A stretch of DNA of 64,000 bases from Pseudoxanthomonas wuyuanensis (lineage in GTDB: Bacteria > Pseudomonadota > Gammaproteobacteria > Xanthomonadales > Xanthomonadaceae), in assembly GCF_900215535.1 (NCBI RefSeq), contig NZ_OCND01000009.1, positions 1 through 64,000 of the forward strand. Reading direction: 5' to 3'. Below are positions 38,157-48,208 of this stretch, in pieces. The notes below the pieces were generated by a model. That model was given only the letters and a program-made list of their open reading frames with translations, was not told where the DNA came from and ran no database searches. Each line of letters starts with the position of its first letter. Position 1 is the stretch's first letter. The translations under genes were made by a program, and so were the position numbers.

Positions 38157-38618
38157 ATGGATATGACTACCAGGACCCCCGCGATGCGCCGCTCCCGTTC
38201 ACTGACCCGTTCTCCATCGCCGGCCGCGCAAAGCGGCATGAGTCTGCTGGAGATCATCATCGTCATCGTGCTGATCGGCGCGGTGCTGACCCTGGTCGGC
38301 AGCCGGGTGCTGGGCGGAGCCGACCGTGGCCGCGCCAACCTGGCCAAATCGCAGATCCAGACCCTGGCCGGCAAGATCGAGAACTACCAGCTGGACACTG
38401 GCCGGCTGCCGTCGCGGCTGGAGGATCTGGTGAGCCAGCCCGGCGATGCCGGCGGCTGGCTGGGTCCGTACGCGAAGGCGGCGGAGTTGAACGACCCCTG
38501 GGGCCATCCCATCGAATACCGGGTGCCCGGTGAAAACCAGCGTTTCGATCTGATCAGCCTGGGCGCCGATGGCAAGACCGGCGGCGACAGCTACGACGCC
38601 GATATCCGATACGAGTAA
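38157..38618 (+). CDS. xpsG: Major pseudopilin GspG/XpsG
   Basis: This major pseudopilin (153 residues from the first ATG) polymerises into the periplasmic pseudopilus. A basic leader of about 25 residues ends in QSG, followed by the prepilin peptidase site G|MSLLEIIIVIVLIG with Glu at +5. The C-terminal LNDPWGHPIEYRVPG and YDADIRYE blocks match the calcium-binding end of GspG. ATGs at 38157, 38163 and 38184 are all possible starts. The leader is longer than in E. coli GspG. Confidence 0.95.
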   Translation: MDMTTRTPAMRRSRSLTRSPSPAAQSGMSLLEIIIVIVLIGAVLTLVGSRVLGGADRGRANLAKSQIQTLAGKIENYQLDTGRLPSRLEDLVSQPGDAGGWLGPYAKAAELNDPWGHPIEYRVPGENQRFDLISLGADGKTGGDSYDADIRYE

Positions 38619-38627
38619 GCCTTTGCC

Positions 38628-39125
38628 ATGAGTCGCCGTAGTCCTGGCGCTTTCCGAACCGGCGGCCATCGCCACGCGGCCGGCGTCTCGCTGCTGGAGA
38701 TGCTGCTGGTCGTGGGCCTGATGGCGATTGCCGGACTGCTGGCGGCGATGGTGCTGACCGGCGGTTTCGATGGCATGCGGCTGCGCTCGGAAGCCAGGGA
38801 ACTGGCCGCACAGTTGCGCTACACGCGTGCGCAGGCGATAGCCACCGGCCGGCCGCAACGCTTTGTGATAGACCCGCGTTCGCACCGCTGGCAGGCGCCC
38901 GACAACCGCCGCGGCACCATCCCGGCCTCGCTGGGCGTCAGCTTTACCGGAGCACGGCAGGCGCAGGCCCGCGCCGGCGAGGGCGGCATTCTGTTCTTCC
39001 ATGATGGCGGCTCCACCGGTGGCCGCGTGCGGTTGCAGGCCAGGCGCGCGGCCTGGGTGATCGATGTCGGCTGGCTGACCGGCGAGGTCAAGCTCTCGCG
39101 CGCCAGCGTGGACGACGGCGCATGA
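38628..39125 (+). CDS. xpsH: Minor pseudopilin GspH/XpsH
   Basis: This 165-residue minor pseudopilin has a leader with the cleavage site G|VSLLEMLLVVGLMAIAG after about 19 residues. The GspH-type stretch EARELAAQLRYTRAQAIATGRPQ follows. Minor pseudopilins cap or prime the pseudopilus tip. It starts 10 bp after xpsG and overlaps xpsI by 4 bp. Confidence 0.9.
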   Translation: MSRRSPGAFRTGGHRHAAGVSLLEMLLVVGLMAIAGLLAAMVLTGGFDGMRLRSEARELAAQLRYTRAQAIATGRPQRFVIDPRSHRWQAPDNRRGTIPASLGVSFTGARQAQARAGEGGILFFHDGGSTGGRVRLQARRAAWVIDVGWLTGEVKLSRASVDDGA

Positions 39126-39544
39126 AGCGCCAGCGCGGTTTCACCCTGCTGGAAGTCATCGTCGCGTTCGCATTGCTGGCGTTGGCGCTGACCCTGCTGC
39201 TGGGTTCGCTGTCCGGCGCCGCGCGGCAGGTGCGCGCGGCCGAAGACGCCAGCTGCGCCACCTTGCACGCGCAATCGCTGTTCGCCCGGATTGGCGTGGG
39301 CCAGGCCTTGCAGCCGGGTCTGCAGGAAGGGCAGTTCGAACAAGGGCGCTACCGCTGGCGCCTGTCGATTGCGCCTTATCTGGATCCGCTGAAGGCGCAG
39401 GCCACGATGATCGACCCTGGCGCGCCGCAATTGCTGCAACTGGATCTGGCGGTGCAGTGGGGCGATGCGCCGGGGCAGCGGTTGCGCTGGCAGACGCTGC
39501 GGCTGGCGCCGACGGATCCCAACCGCGGGCAGGCGCTGCCATGA
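39122..39544 (+). CDS. xpsI: Minor pseudopilin GspI/XpsI
   Basis: This 140-residue minor pseudopilin has a short leader and prepilin site G|FTLLEVIVAFALLALAL. It would form the tip complex with GspJ and GspK. Start and stop both overlap neighbouring genes (ATGA type), so the block is translationally coupled. Confidence 0.9.
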   Translation: MKRQRGFTLLEVIVAFALLALALTLLLGSLSGAARQVRAAEDASCATLHAQSLFARIGVGQALQPGLQEGQFEQGRYRWRLSIAPYLDPLKAQATMIDPGAPQLLQLDLAVQWGDAPGQRLRWQTLRLAPTDPNRGQALP

Positions 39545-40188
39545 AACGGTCCGCCCGCGGTTTCACCCTGATCGAAGTGCTGCTGGCGACGATGCTGCTG
39601 GCCACCGGCCTGGCGCTGGCGTTCGCCACGCTGCGCGCGTCCACCGCCATGGTTGGCCGCGGCGAAGTCATCGCCCAGCGCAACGAGCGCATCCGCGCGG
39701 TGCAGCATTTCCTGCGCATCCACCTGGCCTCGGCGCTGCCGGTCGCCTTCGCCACCGATACGGGTACGCTGCAGCAATCCAGTTTCATCGGCGAGCCGCA
39801 ACGGATGCGCTTTGTCGCCGATCTGCCCGATTACCTGGGCCGCGGCGGGCCGTATCTGTACGACGTCGGCATGGATGAGCGCTCCGGAAAACTGCAGATC
39901 GCCTTTGCCATGGTGCAGGCGGGCAACACCGTCGAGGAACGGGTGACGCCGCAGCCGGAATTGCTGGCCGCGGATCTGCGCAGCGTGCGCTTCCGCTATC
40001 GCGGACTGGACGACAACAACGCGCTGGGGCCCTGGCAGACGCAATGGCAGGCCGCCGGCATCCTGCCGTTGCAGGTGGCGGTGGACATGCAGTCGGACGA
40101 CGGCACGCAGTGGCCGGAACTGGTGGTCACGCTGGCGCGCAGCGAAGGCGGCAGGGGAGGCGGCGCATTGGCGCCGGGTCTGCAATGA
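39541..40188 (+). CDS. xpsJ: Minor pseudopilin GspJ/XpsJ
   Basis: The 215-residue protein has the prepilin site [20 protein letters not shown] after MKRSAR and the larger C-terminal domain typical of GspJ. This includes [13 protein letters not shown] and the segment [14 protein letters not shown]. It overlaps xpsI and xpsK by 4 bp each. It should form the GspI-J-K tip of the pseudopilus. Confidence 0.92.
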   Translation: MKRSARGFTLIEVLLATMLLATGLALAFATLRASTAMVGRGEVIAQRNERIRAVQHFLRIHLASALPVAFATDTGTLQQSSFIGEPQRMRFVADLPDYLGRGGPYLYDVGMDERSGKLQIAFAMVQAGNTVEERVTPQPELLAADLRSVRFRYRGLDDNNALGPWQTQWQAAGILPLQVAVDMQSDDGTQWPELVVTLARSEGGRGGGALAPGLQ

Positions 40189-41036
40189 CGCGTTCTCGGG
40201 GAGCGGCATTGTTGCTGGTGCTTTGGCTGGTGGCGCTGCTGACCGCGCTGATCGGCGCATTCGCGCTGACCGCGCGGGTCGAATACCTGCAGGGCCGGGT
40301 GATCCGCGATGGCGCCCAGGCCCAGCAGGTGGCGCGCGCGGGCATCGAATACGCGCTGGCGCGGGTGGCCGACCCGCAGCCGCAGACGCGTTGGCTGCCC
40401 GATGGCCGCCGCTACCACTGGGCCTTTGCCGGCAGCCAGGTCGAGGTACGCATCGTCGACGAGAGCGGCAAGGTCGATCTGAACCAGGCCGATGCGCCAC
40501 TGCTGGCTTCGCTGATGATGGCGCTGGGGCACGAGCGGCCGTTGGCCGAGGCGCTGGCCGCGGCCATCCTGGACTGGCGCGATGCCGATGCGCTGAGCCA
40601 GCCGAGCTTCAGCGCCGAGGACCCGGACTACGCCGCGGCCGGCCTGCCGTATGGGGCCAAGGATGCGCCGTTCGACACCGTGGCCGAACTGGGGCAGGTA
40701 CTGGGGATGACCCCGGAAATCTTTGCCACGCTGGCGCCGTACCTGACCATCCACTCCGGCCGCGCGATGCCCGATGCCACCTATGCGCCGGGGCCGGTGC
40801 TGGTGGCCATGGGCGTGGACGCCCAGGCGTGGCTGGCGCAGCGCGAGCTGCCGCTGGCGCCGGAGGCTTCGCAACTCGTCGGTGCGGGCAGCGGCACGTA
40901 TAGTATCGACAGCCGCGCGAAGCTTCCGGAGGGTCGCGAAGCGGTGCTACGGACGGTGGTGCGTGCGGGCGGGGGCCCGGTACCGGGTTCGGTATACACG
41001 GTACTTTGGTGGGAGGAGGGAGCATCGCCGCAATGA
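40185..41036 (+). CDS. xpsK: Minor pseudopilin GspK/XpsK
   Basis: This 283-residue large minor pseudopilin has the atypical prepilin site [21 protein letters not shown], which lacks Glu at +5 as usual for GspK. It keeps the [19 protein letters not shown] helix-hairpin-helix-like region at about 98-116. It caps the pseudopilus tip. It overlaps xpsJ and xpsL by 4 bp. Confidence 0.93.
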   Translation: MTRSRGAALLLVLWLVALLTALIGAFALTARVEYLQGRVIRDGAQAQQVARAGIEYALARVADPQPQTRWLPDGRRYHWAFAGSQVEVRIVDESGKVDLNQADAPLLASLMMALGHERPLAEALAAAILDWRDADALSQPSFSAEDPDYAAAGLPYGAKDAPFDTVAELGQVLGMTPEIFATLAPYLTIHSGRAMPDATYAPGPVLVAMGVDAQAWLAQRELPLAPEASQLVGAGSGTYSIDSRAKLPEGREAVLRTVVRAGGGPVPGSVYTVLWWEEGASPQ

Positions 41037-42190
41037 CGACAATGCGTGACAGCATGCAGCGCCTTGGCCTGCGGCTGAAGCCGGGGCCGGGCGGTTTTTT
41101 CGCTTGGTGGGGACAGGCGCTGGCCAGTTGGTTGCCGCTGCGCTGGCGGGTGCTGCTGGGCCTGGCGCGCGAACGGCTGCTGCTGTCGGCCCACGGCGAT
41201 GAATTGCAACTGCAATGGCAGCACGCCGACGGCGTGCGCGAGGTCGCGCGCGTGCCGTTGCCGCTGAGCGCGGACGAACTGGAAGCGTTGCTCGATACCC
41301 GCCTGGCCGGATTGCCGCGCTGGTGGCTGCTGCCGGCCGCCGGTGCGTTGCGCCGGCCGCTGCTGCTGCCGGCCGCGGCGGCCGATCGCCTGCGCGATGT
41401 GGTCGGTTTCGAAATCGACCGGCAGACGCCGTTCTCGGCCGATACCGCGCGCTTCGACGCGCGCATCCTGCGCCGGCGCGAAGATGGCCAGTTGGAAACC
41501 GAACTGGTCGCGGTGCCGCGCGTGCGTTTCGATGCCGACCTGCAGGCGCTGGGCGCGCTGGCCGAAAGCCTGGCGGGAGTCGATGTGGCCGACGCCGACG
41601 GCCTGCCGCTGGGAGTGAACCTGCTGCCGCCCCAATCGCGCCGGCAGCGCCAGGCACCGCAGCGTCAATGGCAGCTGTTGCTGGCGGCGGTGGCGCTGCT
41701 GGCGGTGATGGCCGCGGGCTGGCAGTTGCTGGACAATCGCCGCAACGCGGCCGACGCCTTTGCCGCCAGCATCGAATCCCGCTCCGCCGCCGCCCGTCAG
41801 GCCGCGGCGCAACGCCAGCAACTGGTAAGCCTGGTCGAGGGCGCGATAGCGCTGGATCGCGCCCGCGCCAACCGGCCGACGACGGTCGAGGTGCTGGACG
41901 AAGTCACCCGCCGCCTGCCCGATACGACCTATCTGGAAAAACTTTCCATCGAAGGCGACCGGCTGACGCTGATCGGCCTCAGCCCGGAGGCGTCGGGACT
42001 GGTCGGCAAGTTGCAGGGGTCGCGCTTCTGGCGTTCGCCCGCGCTGAGCGGCGCGCTGCAGCCGGACGCGCGCAGCCGTGTCGACCGCTTCACCTTGACC
42101 GCCGAACTGGTGGCGCCGTCGGTGCAGGCGGCGGCCGCGCCGCCCGCAACCCCCAACCCGGGAGACGCCAATGGCGCCGCTGCCCGCTGA
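41033..42190 (+). CDS. xpsL: Type II secretion protein GspL/XpsL
   Basis: The 385-residue bitopic inner-membrane protein links the GspE ATPase to the periplasmic parts. A cytoplasmic actin-like domain occupies about 1-205. It includes [16 protein letters not shown], typical of the PilN/GspL-like branch in Xanthomonas. One membrane helix follows ([16 protein letters not shown], about 222-237), then a ferredoxin-like periplasmic domain. It overlaps xpsK by 4 bp and xpsM by 20 bp. Confidence 0.9.
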   Translation: MTTMRDSMQRLGLRLKPGPGGFFAWWGQALASWLPLRWRVLLGLARERLLLSAHGDELQLQWQHADGVREVARVPLPLSADELEALLDTRLAGLPRWWLLPAAGALRRPLLLPAAAADRLRDVVGFEIDRQTPFSADTARFDARILRRREDGQLETELVAVPRVRFDADLQALGALAESLAGVDVADADGLPLGVNLLPPQSRRQRQAPQRQWQLLLAAVALLAVMAAGWQLLDNRRNAADAFAASIESRSAAARQAAAQRQQLVSLVEGAIALDRARANRPTTVEVLDEVTRRLPDTTYLEKLSIEGDRLTLIGLSPEASGLVGKLQGSRFWRSPALSGALQPDARSRVDRFTLTAELVAPSVQAAAAPPATPNPGDANGAAAR

Positions 42191-42827
42191 CCGCCAGCGC
42201 TGGCTGGCGCTGGGACTGCTGCTGGCGGCGCTGGCGGCCGGGTATCTGCTGCTGGTGCATCCGTGGTGGACCGTGCCGTTGCTGGAAGCCAACCGCCGTA
42301 TTGCCGATCTGCGCGAACGCGACCTGCGCATCCGTACCCAGTTGGAGCAGGCGCCGGAGGTAGCGCGGCAGTGGCAGGCCGCCGTTGCCCAGCAGGCGCA
42401 GCGCCCGGGTTTCCTGCCCGAGGCCACGGTCGAGCTGGCCACCGCCGGCCTGGTGCAACGGCTGGAAGCGGTGGTTCGCGAAGCCAGCCCGGGCAACCGC
42501 AGTTGCGCCATCAGCAACCAGTCGCCGCTGAACATCCCGGGCAAGGAGCAGTTCGCACGGGTCGCAGTGCAGGTGCGTATCCGCTGCGGCGTGCCGGAAA
42601 CCGCGGCAGTGCTGTACGCGCTGGAAACCGGCCGGCCGCGGCTGTTCATCGAGAACCTCAACATCCTGTCGCAGCGCTACGCCTACATGGCGCAGGAAAC
42701 CGGCGCCGGCGGGCTGGACGTCAGTTTCGATCTGTACGGCTACCTGCAGCCGGCGCCGGTCCAGGAAGGCGCCGCGCCCATGCCGGCCCAGCAGGCCATG
42801 GCCAGCGGAGGCGACGATGCGCGCTGA
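42171..42827 (+). CDS. xpsM: Type II secretion protein GspM/XpsM
   Basis: This 218-residue protein has one N-terminal membrane helix (about 10-30), a coiled-coil segment and a ferredoxin-like periplasmic domain of the GspM subtype b. It pairs with GspL in the inner-membrane platform. Two Cys (SCAIS, IRCGV) might form a disulfide. The start lies 20 bp inside xpsL and the end overlaps xpsN by 11 bp. Confidence 0.9.
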   Translation: MAPLPADRQRWLALGLLLAALAAGYLLLVHPWWTVPLLEANRRIADLRERDLRIRTQLEQAPEVARQWQAAVAQQAQRPGFLPEATVELATAGLVQRLEAVVREASPGNRSCAISNQSPLNIPGKEQFARVAVQVRIRCGVPETAAVLYALETGRPRLFIENLNILSQRYAYMAQETGAGGLDVSFDLYGYLQPAPVQEGAAPMPAQQAMASGGDDAR

Positions 42828-43617
42828 CACGATCAATCCCCGCACCTGGCTGCTGGCGGCACTGGCCGGGTGGGCGCTGCTGGTCCTGCTGCTGGCGCTG
42901 TTCGGCCTCGGCGGCCGCATCGAACCCCTGCCGGCCGACCCGGCTTTGACCCAGCCGCTGCCGCGGCTGCCGGCAGCGGCGCCGGAACGGCTGGGGCCGC
43001 TTGCGCAGTATGCGGATATCGGCGCGCGCCCGCTGTTTTCCGAAAACCGCCAACCGCAACCGTTTTTCCTGTCCGGCGAAGGCGAAGCGGCGCCGCAGGC
43101 GTTCGACTTCGTCCTCAGCAGCGTGCTGATCACCCCGCAACTGCGCCTGGCGATTCTGCAGCCCAGCGCAGGCGGCGAAGGCGTGCGGGTCAAGCTGGGG
43201 GACGCGCCGCCGGCCATGCCGGGCTGGCGATTGCTGGAACTGGAGCCGCGCTCGGCCGTCTTCGAGGGCCCGGAAGGGCGGCGGACGCTGGAACTGCGGG
43301 TATTCGACGGCAGCGGCGGTGCGCCGCCGACGGTATTGACGGCAGCCCCCCCCGCGCCCATTCCCGGCGCGCCCGGCCGGGTCACCGGCGGCACCGCACC
43401 GCCCATCCCGGTGCCGGTTCCCACCCCGCAGGCCGTTGAGAATCCAGGAGCACCGGCCGACGCCGACGGCATGCCGGCGGCGGCCAGCGCGCCGCCAGCG
43501 ACGACCGAAGAACAGATGGACGCCATCCGCAAGCGCATCGAGGCCCGCCGCGAACAGATGCGCCGGCAGAACCAATCCCCGACCACCCCTCCGGCAGTGC
43601 CGGGGAAGACACAGTAG
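42817..43617 (+). CDS. xpsN: Type II secretion protein XpsN (GspC-like)
   Basis: This 266-residue protein has one membrane helix (about 10-30) and a periplasmic HR-like domain (QYADIGARPLFSENRQP to RTLELRVFDG, about 63-166). A Pro/Ala-rich linker and an Arg-rich C-terminus follow. In Xanthomonas, XpsN takes the place of GspC, connecting the XpsL-M platform with the secretin XpsD. No separate gspC is seen here. It is 9 bp from xpsD. Confidence 0.88.
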   Translation: MRADTINPRTWLLAALAGWALLVLLLALFGLGGRIEPLPADPALTQPLPRLPAAAPERLGPLAQYADIGARPLFSENRQPQPFFLSGEGEAAPQAFDFVLSSVLITPQLRLAILQPSAGGEGVRVKLGDAPPAMPGWRLLELEPRSAVFEGPEGRRTLELRVFDGSGGAPPTVLTAAPPAPIPGAPGRVTGGTAPPIPVPVPTPQAVENPGAPADADGMPAAASAPPATTEEQMDAIRKRIEARREQMRRQNQSPTTPPAVPGKTQ

Positions 43618-43626
43618 AGTGCAGGC

Positions 43627-45828
43627 ATGACGTTACGTTCCCTTTCGCTGTTCATTTGCCTGGGTATGCTGGCCGCCTGCGCCAGCGCCCCGACGCCTGA
43701 GATGCGCCGCGGCAGCCAGGCCGGTCCTGGCGAGGTCGCGCCGGGCAGCGCCCAGACTTCGCCGCTGCAGGACGAGGAGCCGCCACAGGCCGGACCGCAG
43801 GCGCAGATCCGCCGCGGCAGCGGGCAGATGATCAATCGCAGCGCGGCCGCGGCGCCGTTGCCGTCGCTGGGCGGCGCCAGCAGCGGCGCGGCCACCTTCA
43901 ATTTCGAAGGCGAGTCGGTACACGCGGTGGTCAAGGCCATCCTGGGCGACATGCTGGGGCAGAACTACGTGATCGCGCCGGGCGTGCAAGGCACGGTGAC
44001 CCTGGGCACGCCCAAGCCGGTGTCGCCGGCCGAAGCGCTGAACCTGCTGGAGATGGTGCTGGGCTGGAACAACGCGCGGCTGGTCTACAGCGGCGGCCGC
44101 TACAACATCGTGCCGGCGGACCAGGCATTGGCCGGCTCGGTCGCACCGCGCACCGGCACGGCGGCCAGCGCGCGCGGCTACGAGGTGCGGGTGGTGCCGC
44201 TGCGCTTCATTTCCGCCAGCGAAATGAAGAAGGTGCTGGAACCGTATGCGCGGCCCAACGCCATCGTCAGCACCGATGCCGCGCGCAACGTGATTACGCT
44301 GGCCGGGTCGCGCAGCGAGCTGGAAAACTACCTGCGTACGGTGGAGATTTTCGACGTCGACTGGCTGTCGGGCATGTCGGTGGGGGTGTACCCGCTGCGC
44401 TCCGGCCGCGCCACCAAGGTGGTTGCGGATCTGGAAAAAGTGTTCGGCCAGGAAAGCAAGACGCCCAGTGCCGGCATGTTCCGCTTCCTGCCGCTGGAAG
44501 GCGCCAACGCGGTGCTGGTGATCACGCCGCAGCCGGCCTATCTGGATCAGATCCAGCAATGGCTGGAGCGTATCGACGGCGCCGGCGAAGGCAGCCGGCT
44601 GTTTTCCTACGAACTCAAATACATCAAGGCCAAGGAACTGGCGCAGCGGCTGGCCGAAGTGTTCGGCGCCGGCAGCGGCAGCAGCGGCGATCGTTCCACC
44701 GGCGGCCCCGGCAATGTCTCGCTGATGCCGGGCACCGACCCGGTGCAGATCAACGATGGCGGCATCGACAGCCGCGGCGGTAGTGTCGGCTTCGGCGATT
44801 CGGGCGGTACCGGCGGCGGCCTGGGCAGCGGTTCGCTGTCGCTGAACCAGCGCGATGACGGCAACGCCGCGGTCACGCTGGAAGTGGAAGGCGGCCGGGT
44901 CGGCGTGTCGGCGGTGGAAGAAACCAACACCCTGCTGGTGCGTTCCAGCGCCAGCGCCTGGCAGTCGATCCGCGAGGTCATCGACAAGCTCGATGTGATG
45001 CCGATGCAGGTGCATATCGAGGCGCAGATTGCCGAAGTGTCGCTGACCGGGGACTTGAGCTATGGCGTGAACTGGTTCCTGGAACGGGCTATCACCGACA
45101 ACGGCCTTTCCGAGTTCGCTCCGCCAGGCAGCATTCCCGGCGTGAGCGGACCCAGCAAATGGAGCACGCTGGCTGGCAGCATCGGCGGCGTCAGCGGACC
45201 GGGGGCGGTATGGACGCTGGTCAAGAACGATGCCGCTGCCGTTATCAGCGCGCTTGACGAGGTGACCGATGTACGTCTGCTGCAGACGCCGTCGGTATTC
45301 GTGCGCAACAACGCCGAGGCCACCTTGAACGTCGGCAGCCGGATTCCGATTTCGTCGGTGACGGTCAACCCGGGCTTGGGCGGCGACAGCACCTACAGCC
45401 AGGTGCAGTACCTGGACACCGGCGTCATCCTGAAGGTGCGTCCGCGGGTGACCCGCGACGGCATGGTGTTCCTGGATATCGTGCAGGAAGTCAGTTCGCC
45501 GGGTAGCGAACCCGACGACAACGGTAATGTCCGCATCAATACCCGGCGGATGAAGACCGAGGCGGCCGTGCAGGCCGGCGATACGGTGATGCTGGCCGGT
45601 TTGATCAGCGATGGCGCGACCAAGGGCTCCAGGGGCATTCCCGGGCTGAGCCGGCTGCCGATCATCGGCGCGCTGTTCGGCCAGCAGACTTCCAACACCG
45701 AACGCAGCGAAGTGATCGTGCTGCTGACGCCCACCATCGTCCGCAACCCGCAGGAGGCGCGCGATCTGACCGACGAGTACGGCCAGCGCTTCCGCGCGCT
45801 CGAGCCGCTTTACGCCCCGAAGAAGTGA
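43627..45828 (+). CDS. xpsD: Type II secretion secretin GspD/XpsD
   Basis: The 733-residue outer-membrane secretin forms the gate for folded exoproteins. A lipoprotein signal (CLGMLAAC, Cys at about 18) fits the Xanthomonas XpsD lipoprotein. N0 to N3 domains follow from about residue 85. A Gly/Ser-rich loop lies in N3 (about 350-405). The secretin core ends in the conserved VPLLGxLF-like segment LSRLPIIGALFG and ELIVLLTP-like VIVLLTPTIV. A glycosyltransferase gene overlaps its stop codon in a GTGA. Confidence 0.96.
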   Translation: MTLRSLSLFICLGMLAACASAPTPEMRRGSQAGPGEVAPGSAQTSPLQDEEPPQAGPQAQIRRGSGQMINRSAAAAPLPSLGGASSGAATFNFEGESVHAVVKAILGDMLGQNYVIAPGVQGTVTLGTPKPVSPAEALNLLEMVLGWNNARLVYSGGRYNIVPADQALAGSVAPRTGTAASARGYEVRVVPLRFISASEMKKVLEPYARPNAIVSTDAARNVITLAGSRSELENYLRTVEIFDVDWLSGMSVGVYPLRSGRATKVVADLEKVFGQESKTPSAGMFRFLPLEGANAVLVITPQPAYLDQIQQWLERIDGAGEGSRLFSYELKYIKAKELAQRLAEVFGAGSGSSGDRSTGGPGNVSLMPGTDPVQINDGGIDSRGGSVGFGDSGGTGGGLGSGSLSLNQRDDGNAAVTLEVEGGRVGVSAVEETNTLLVRSSASAWQSIREVIDKLDVMPMQVHIEAQIAEVSLTGDLSYGVNWFLERAITDNGLSEFAPPGSIPGVSGPSKWSTLAGSIGGVSGPGAVWTLVKNDAAAVISALDEVTDVRLLQTPSVFVRNNAEATLNVGSRIPISSVTVNPGLGGDSTYSQVQYLDTGVILKVRPRVTRDGMVFLDIVQEVSSPGSEPDDNGNVRINTRRMKTEAAVQAGDTVMLAGLISDGATKGSRGIPGLSRLPIIGALFGQQTSNTERSEVIVLLTPTIVRNPQEARDLTDEYGQRFRALEPLYAPKK

Positions 45829-46667
45829 GCCCATCGGCGAATCCGCTGCCGGTCGTGCTGCTGCCGGTCGGCGCCGACGACGATGCGCTCGACGCCTGCC
45901 TGGGCGCACTGGAAGCCGGCACGCCCGCCGGCACCCGGGTGTGGCTGGCCGACGATGCCCAGGCCGGTCCGCGCGGGTTGGCCATCGTCGAACGTTGGCG
46001 CCAGCGCACGCGCTTGCAGGCCGACTACACCCGCCGCCCGCGGATGATCGGCCAGGTCGCGCACCTGGATCAGATGCTGGCCGCCTGCGGCGATGCCGAT
46101 GCGGTGGTGCTGGCGCCGGATGCGCAGCCGCTGCCCGGCTGGCTGCAGCAACTGGCTGCCTGCCTGGCGCGCGATGCGGCCATCGCCACCGCCACGCCCT
46201 GGTGCAATGCCGGCGAATCGGCGGCCTGGCCGCGGCTGGGCGAGATCGCGCCGCCGCCGGCGGATTTCGAGCGCACTGCCCAGGCCTGCGCACAAATGCC
46301 GCCGCTGCACCCCGAGCTACCCGCGGCGGTTGGCCATGCGGTCGCGCTGCGCGGCAGCGCCCGCCAGCGCGTCGGCGGGCTGGATGCCAGCAGCTATGCC
46401 TCCTGGTATGCGGCGCTGATCGATCTGTCGTTGCGCTTGTCCGGCCTGGGCTGGCGCAACGTGCTGTGCGAAACCGCGTTCGTCGCCCGCGGCGGCGAGG
46501 GCGGGCCCGCCGACGGCGACATGGATGCGATCAACGCGCGCTGGCCGGCCTGGCACCCGCGGCTGGCCGATTTCCTGATGCACGATCCATTGCGACAGCC
46601 GCGCGAACAACTGGCCGCCCTGTACGACCAGGTCGGCATGCCGGAGCCCCAGCGTGAGCTGTTCTGA
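45825..46667 (+). CDS. GT2-like glycosyltransferase, probable
   Basis: This 280-residue protein begins at GTG 45825 inside the xpsD stop. It has a nucleotide-sugar-transferase-like fold: strand LPVVLLPVGADDDALDACL, an Asp-rich DADAVVLAPDAQPLPGWL segment where GT2 enzymes keep DxD, and a QRVGGLD block resembling the family FRxVGGFD. The sugar-binding motifs are degenerate, so activity is uncertain. It is coupled with a second GT2 gene that overlaps it by 14 bp. Confidence 0.7.
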   Translation: MSPSANPLPVVLLPVGADDDALDACLGALEAGTPAGTRVWLADDAQAGPRGLAIVERWRQRTRLQADYTRRPRMIGQVAHLDQMLAACGDADAVVLAPDAQPLPGWLQQLAACLARDAAIATATPWCNAGESAAWPRLGEIAPPPADFERTAQACAQMPPLHPELPAAVGHAVALRGSARQRVGGLDASSYASWYAALIDLSLRLSGLGWRNVLCETAFVARGGEGGPADGDMDAINARWPAWHPRLADFLMHDPLRQPREQLAALYDQVGMPEPQRELF

Positions 46668-47508
46668 GCGCGGTTCCATCGCTGCGGTCGTGGTCAGCCA
46701 CGAAAGCGGATCGACGCTCGATACCTGCCTGACGCGCCTGCGCGCGGCCGCGGAGGTGTCCGAAATCCGCGTGGTCGACAACGCCTCGCAGGACGACACG
46801 CTGGAAATCGTGCAGCGGCACGCCCTGGCCGATGCGCGGGTACGCTTCATCGCCAACCCCGACAATCCCGGTTTCGCGGTCGGCTGCAACCAGGGCGCGG
46901 CCGACTCCCGTGCGCCGTGGCTGGCCTTCGTCAATCCGGATCTGATGGTCGAGGCCGACACCCTGTCGCGGCTGCGAAGCCATGCCGAAGAACTGGGCGG
47001 CAACGCGCTGCTGGGCGTGGATCTGGTGGACGAGGCGGGCCTGCGCGATGCGGCTGCGCGCCGCCGCGATCCCGAGTTTGCCGCGATGCTTTTCTCGCCC
47101 GGCGCGGCAGCGCGGCTGGGGGTGGCGGTGGACGACAGCCAGGTGCTGCAGGCGGTGGATGCGGTGTCCGGCGCGCTGATGCTGATGCCGCGCGAGCTGT
47201 TCGCAAACCTGCGCGGTTTCGACGAAGGCTACCGCCTGCACGCCGAGGATCTGGACCTGTGCCGGCGCGCGCGCCAGGCCGGCGCGCGGGTGGCGGTCGC
47301 CAACGAACTGCGCGTGATGCATGTGCGCGGCGTTTCCAGCCGTGCCCGCCCGCTGTTCGTCGAGTGGCACAAGCACCGCGGCCTGTGGCGCTACTTCCGC
47401 AAGTTCGAGGCCGGGCAGCGCCATGCGCTGACGCGCGTGGCGGTCTGGGGCGTCATCTGGTTGCATTTTGGCGCAGTCTCGCTGACGCGATGGTTCGGCC
47501 GCCGCTGA
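46654..47508 (+). CDS. Family 2 glycosyltransferase (rhamnosyltransferase-like)
   Basis: The 284-residue protein is a clear GT2 enzyme. It has VVVSHESGSTLDTCL at the start, RVVDNASQDDTLEIV, and NPDNPGFAVGCNQGA. The metal-binding region is FVNPDLMVE, and AVSGALMLMPRELFANLRGFDE and DLDLCRRARQAG follow. This profile fits WbbL/RfbF-type transferases that add a sugar to lipid-linked or surface polysaccharide. The start is GTG 46654. Its place at the end of the xps operon suggests co-expression with secretion; the acceptor is unknown. Confidence 0.88.
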   Translation: MSCSERGSIAAVVVSHESGSTLDTCLTRLRAAAEVSEIRVVDNASQDDTLEIVQRHALADARVRFIANPDNPGFAVGCNQGAADSRAPWLAFVNPDLMVEADTLSRLRSHAEELGGNALLGVDLVDEAGLRDAAARRRDPEFAAMLFSPGAAARLGVAVDDSQVLQAVDAVSGALMLMPRELFANLRGFDEGYRLHAEDLDLCRRARQAGARVAVANELRVMHVRGVSSRARPLFVEWHKHRGLWRYFRKFEAGQRHALTRVAVWGVIWLHFGAVSLTRWFGRR

Positions 47509-48208
47509 TGCCGCCCTGTCGGCAGGCGGGGAGCTTCGGAAAACCCGAGCGGATTTCGAAGCCAGGCGCACCGTATGGCTTCCGGTGCTTCAAAACTGCG
47601 TAGAAGCCCGCCGCGTCGAACCTTCGCACCGGAAGGCAGGGCCGCTTTCATCAATGTGAAGCCGCCATCGCGACGCTGCGGTGCAGGCACCGGCGTGGTG
47701 CCGGCAACCGCCGCTGTTTTTCATCGCTCCGCTTGCGCTGCCGCCAGGCCGCTTGGCTTGAATTGGTATCATCGAATCGTTGCGCAAACGGACGAAAAAA
47801 GCCGGATTTTCAGGCTGTAGCCGGCTCGGACGATTCGTCTTCGGATATTCGGCAAAACAGCGTGATTACGCGGCCGGAGTCTTCAGAATTGCCGTTCGCG
47901 GCAGCGGCGAAAAGCTTCCCTGTTGCACTGCACGGTGACACGCCCAATTGACCGTGATATCGATGTCGGCGTTCCTTCTGGTAGCGCTAACATCCGCGCC
48001 GTGCCGACACTGGACCGTCCGCTGCTTCGGTAGCGGTGAAGTCTTTGGAAGGTTGCTGTCGTGCGAGCTTTGGATTCGCTGGTTGGTCGGAATCGGCGTG
48101 GTTGGAACGGGCGCTTCATGCGCCCGGTTAGTGAGTGGCGCGGGCAGCAGCCTGCGGATGCCCTGGGAGGGGCGATGACATCCATCGATAAGAGGGGAGG
48201 GTAGCCAG
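47509..48208. other. Non-coding region upstream of the TonB-receptor block
   Basis: No protein gene is supported. It contains a small GCCGCC/GGCGG hairpin just after the glycosyltransferase stop. A weak leftward terminator-like hairpin with a T-run lies near 47795-47826. The palindromic operator-like site is at 47979-47992. If the receptor transcript starts near that site, its leader is about 350 nt. Confidence 0.5.
47979..47992. promoter_or_regulatory. LacI-family operator-like palindrome upstream of the TonB receptor
   Basis: TGGTAGCGCTAACA is an imperfect palindrome centred on GCGC, the form bound by LacI-type repressors. From memory it matches the inverse of the Caulobacter XylR site. 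A TAACAT that could serve as -10 overlaps its right half, and the adjoining bases CATCC are repeated before the SapC gene. Confidence 0.55.
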
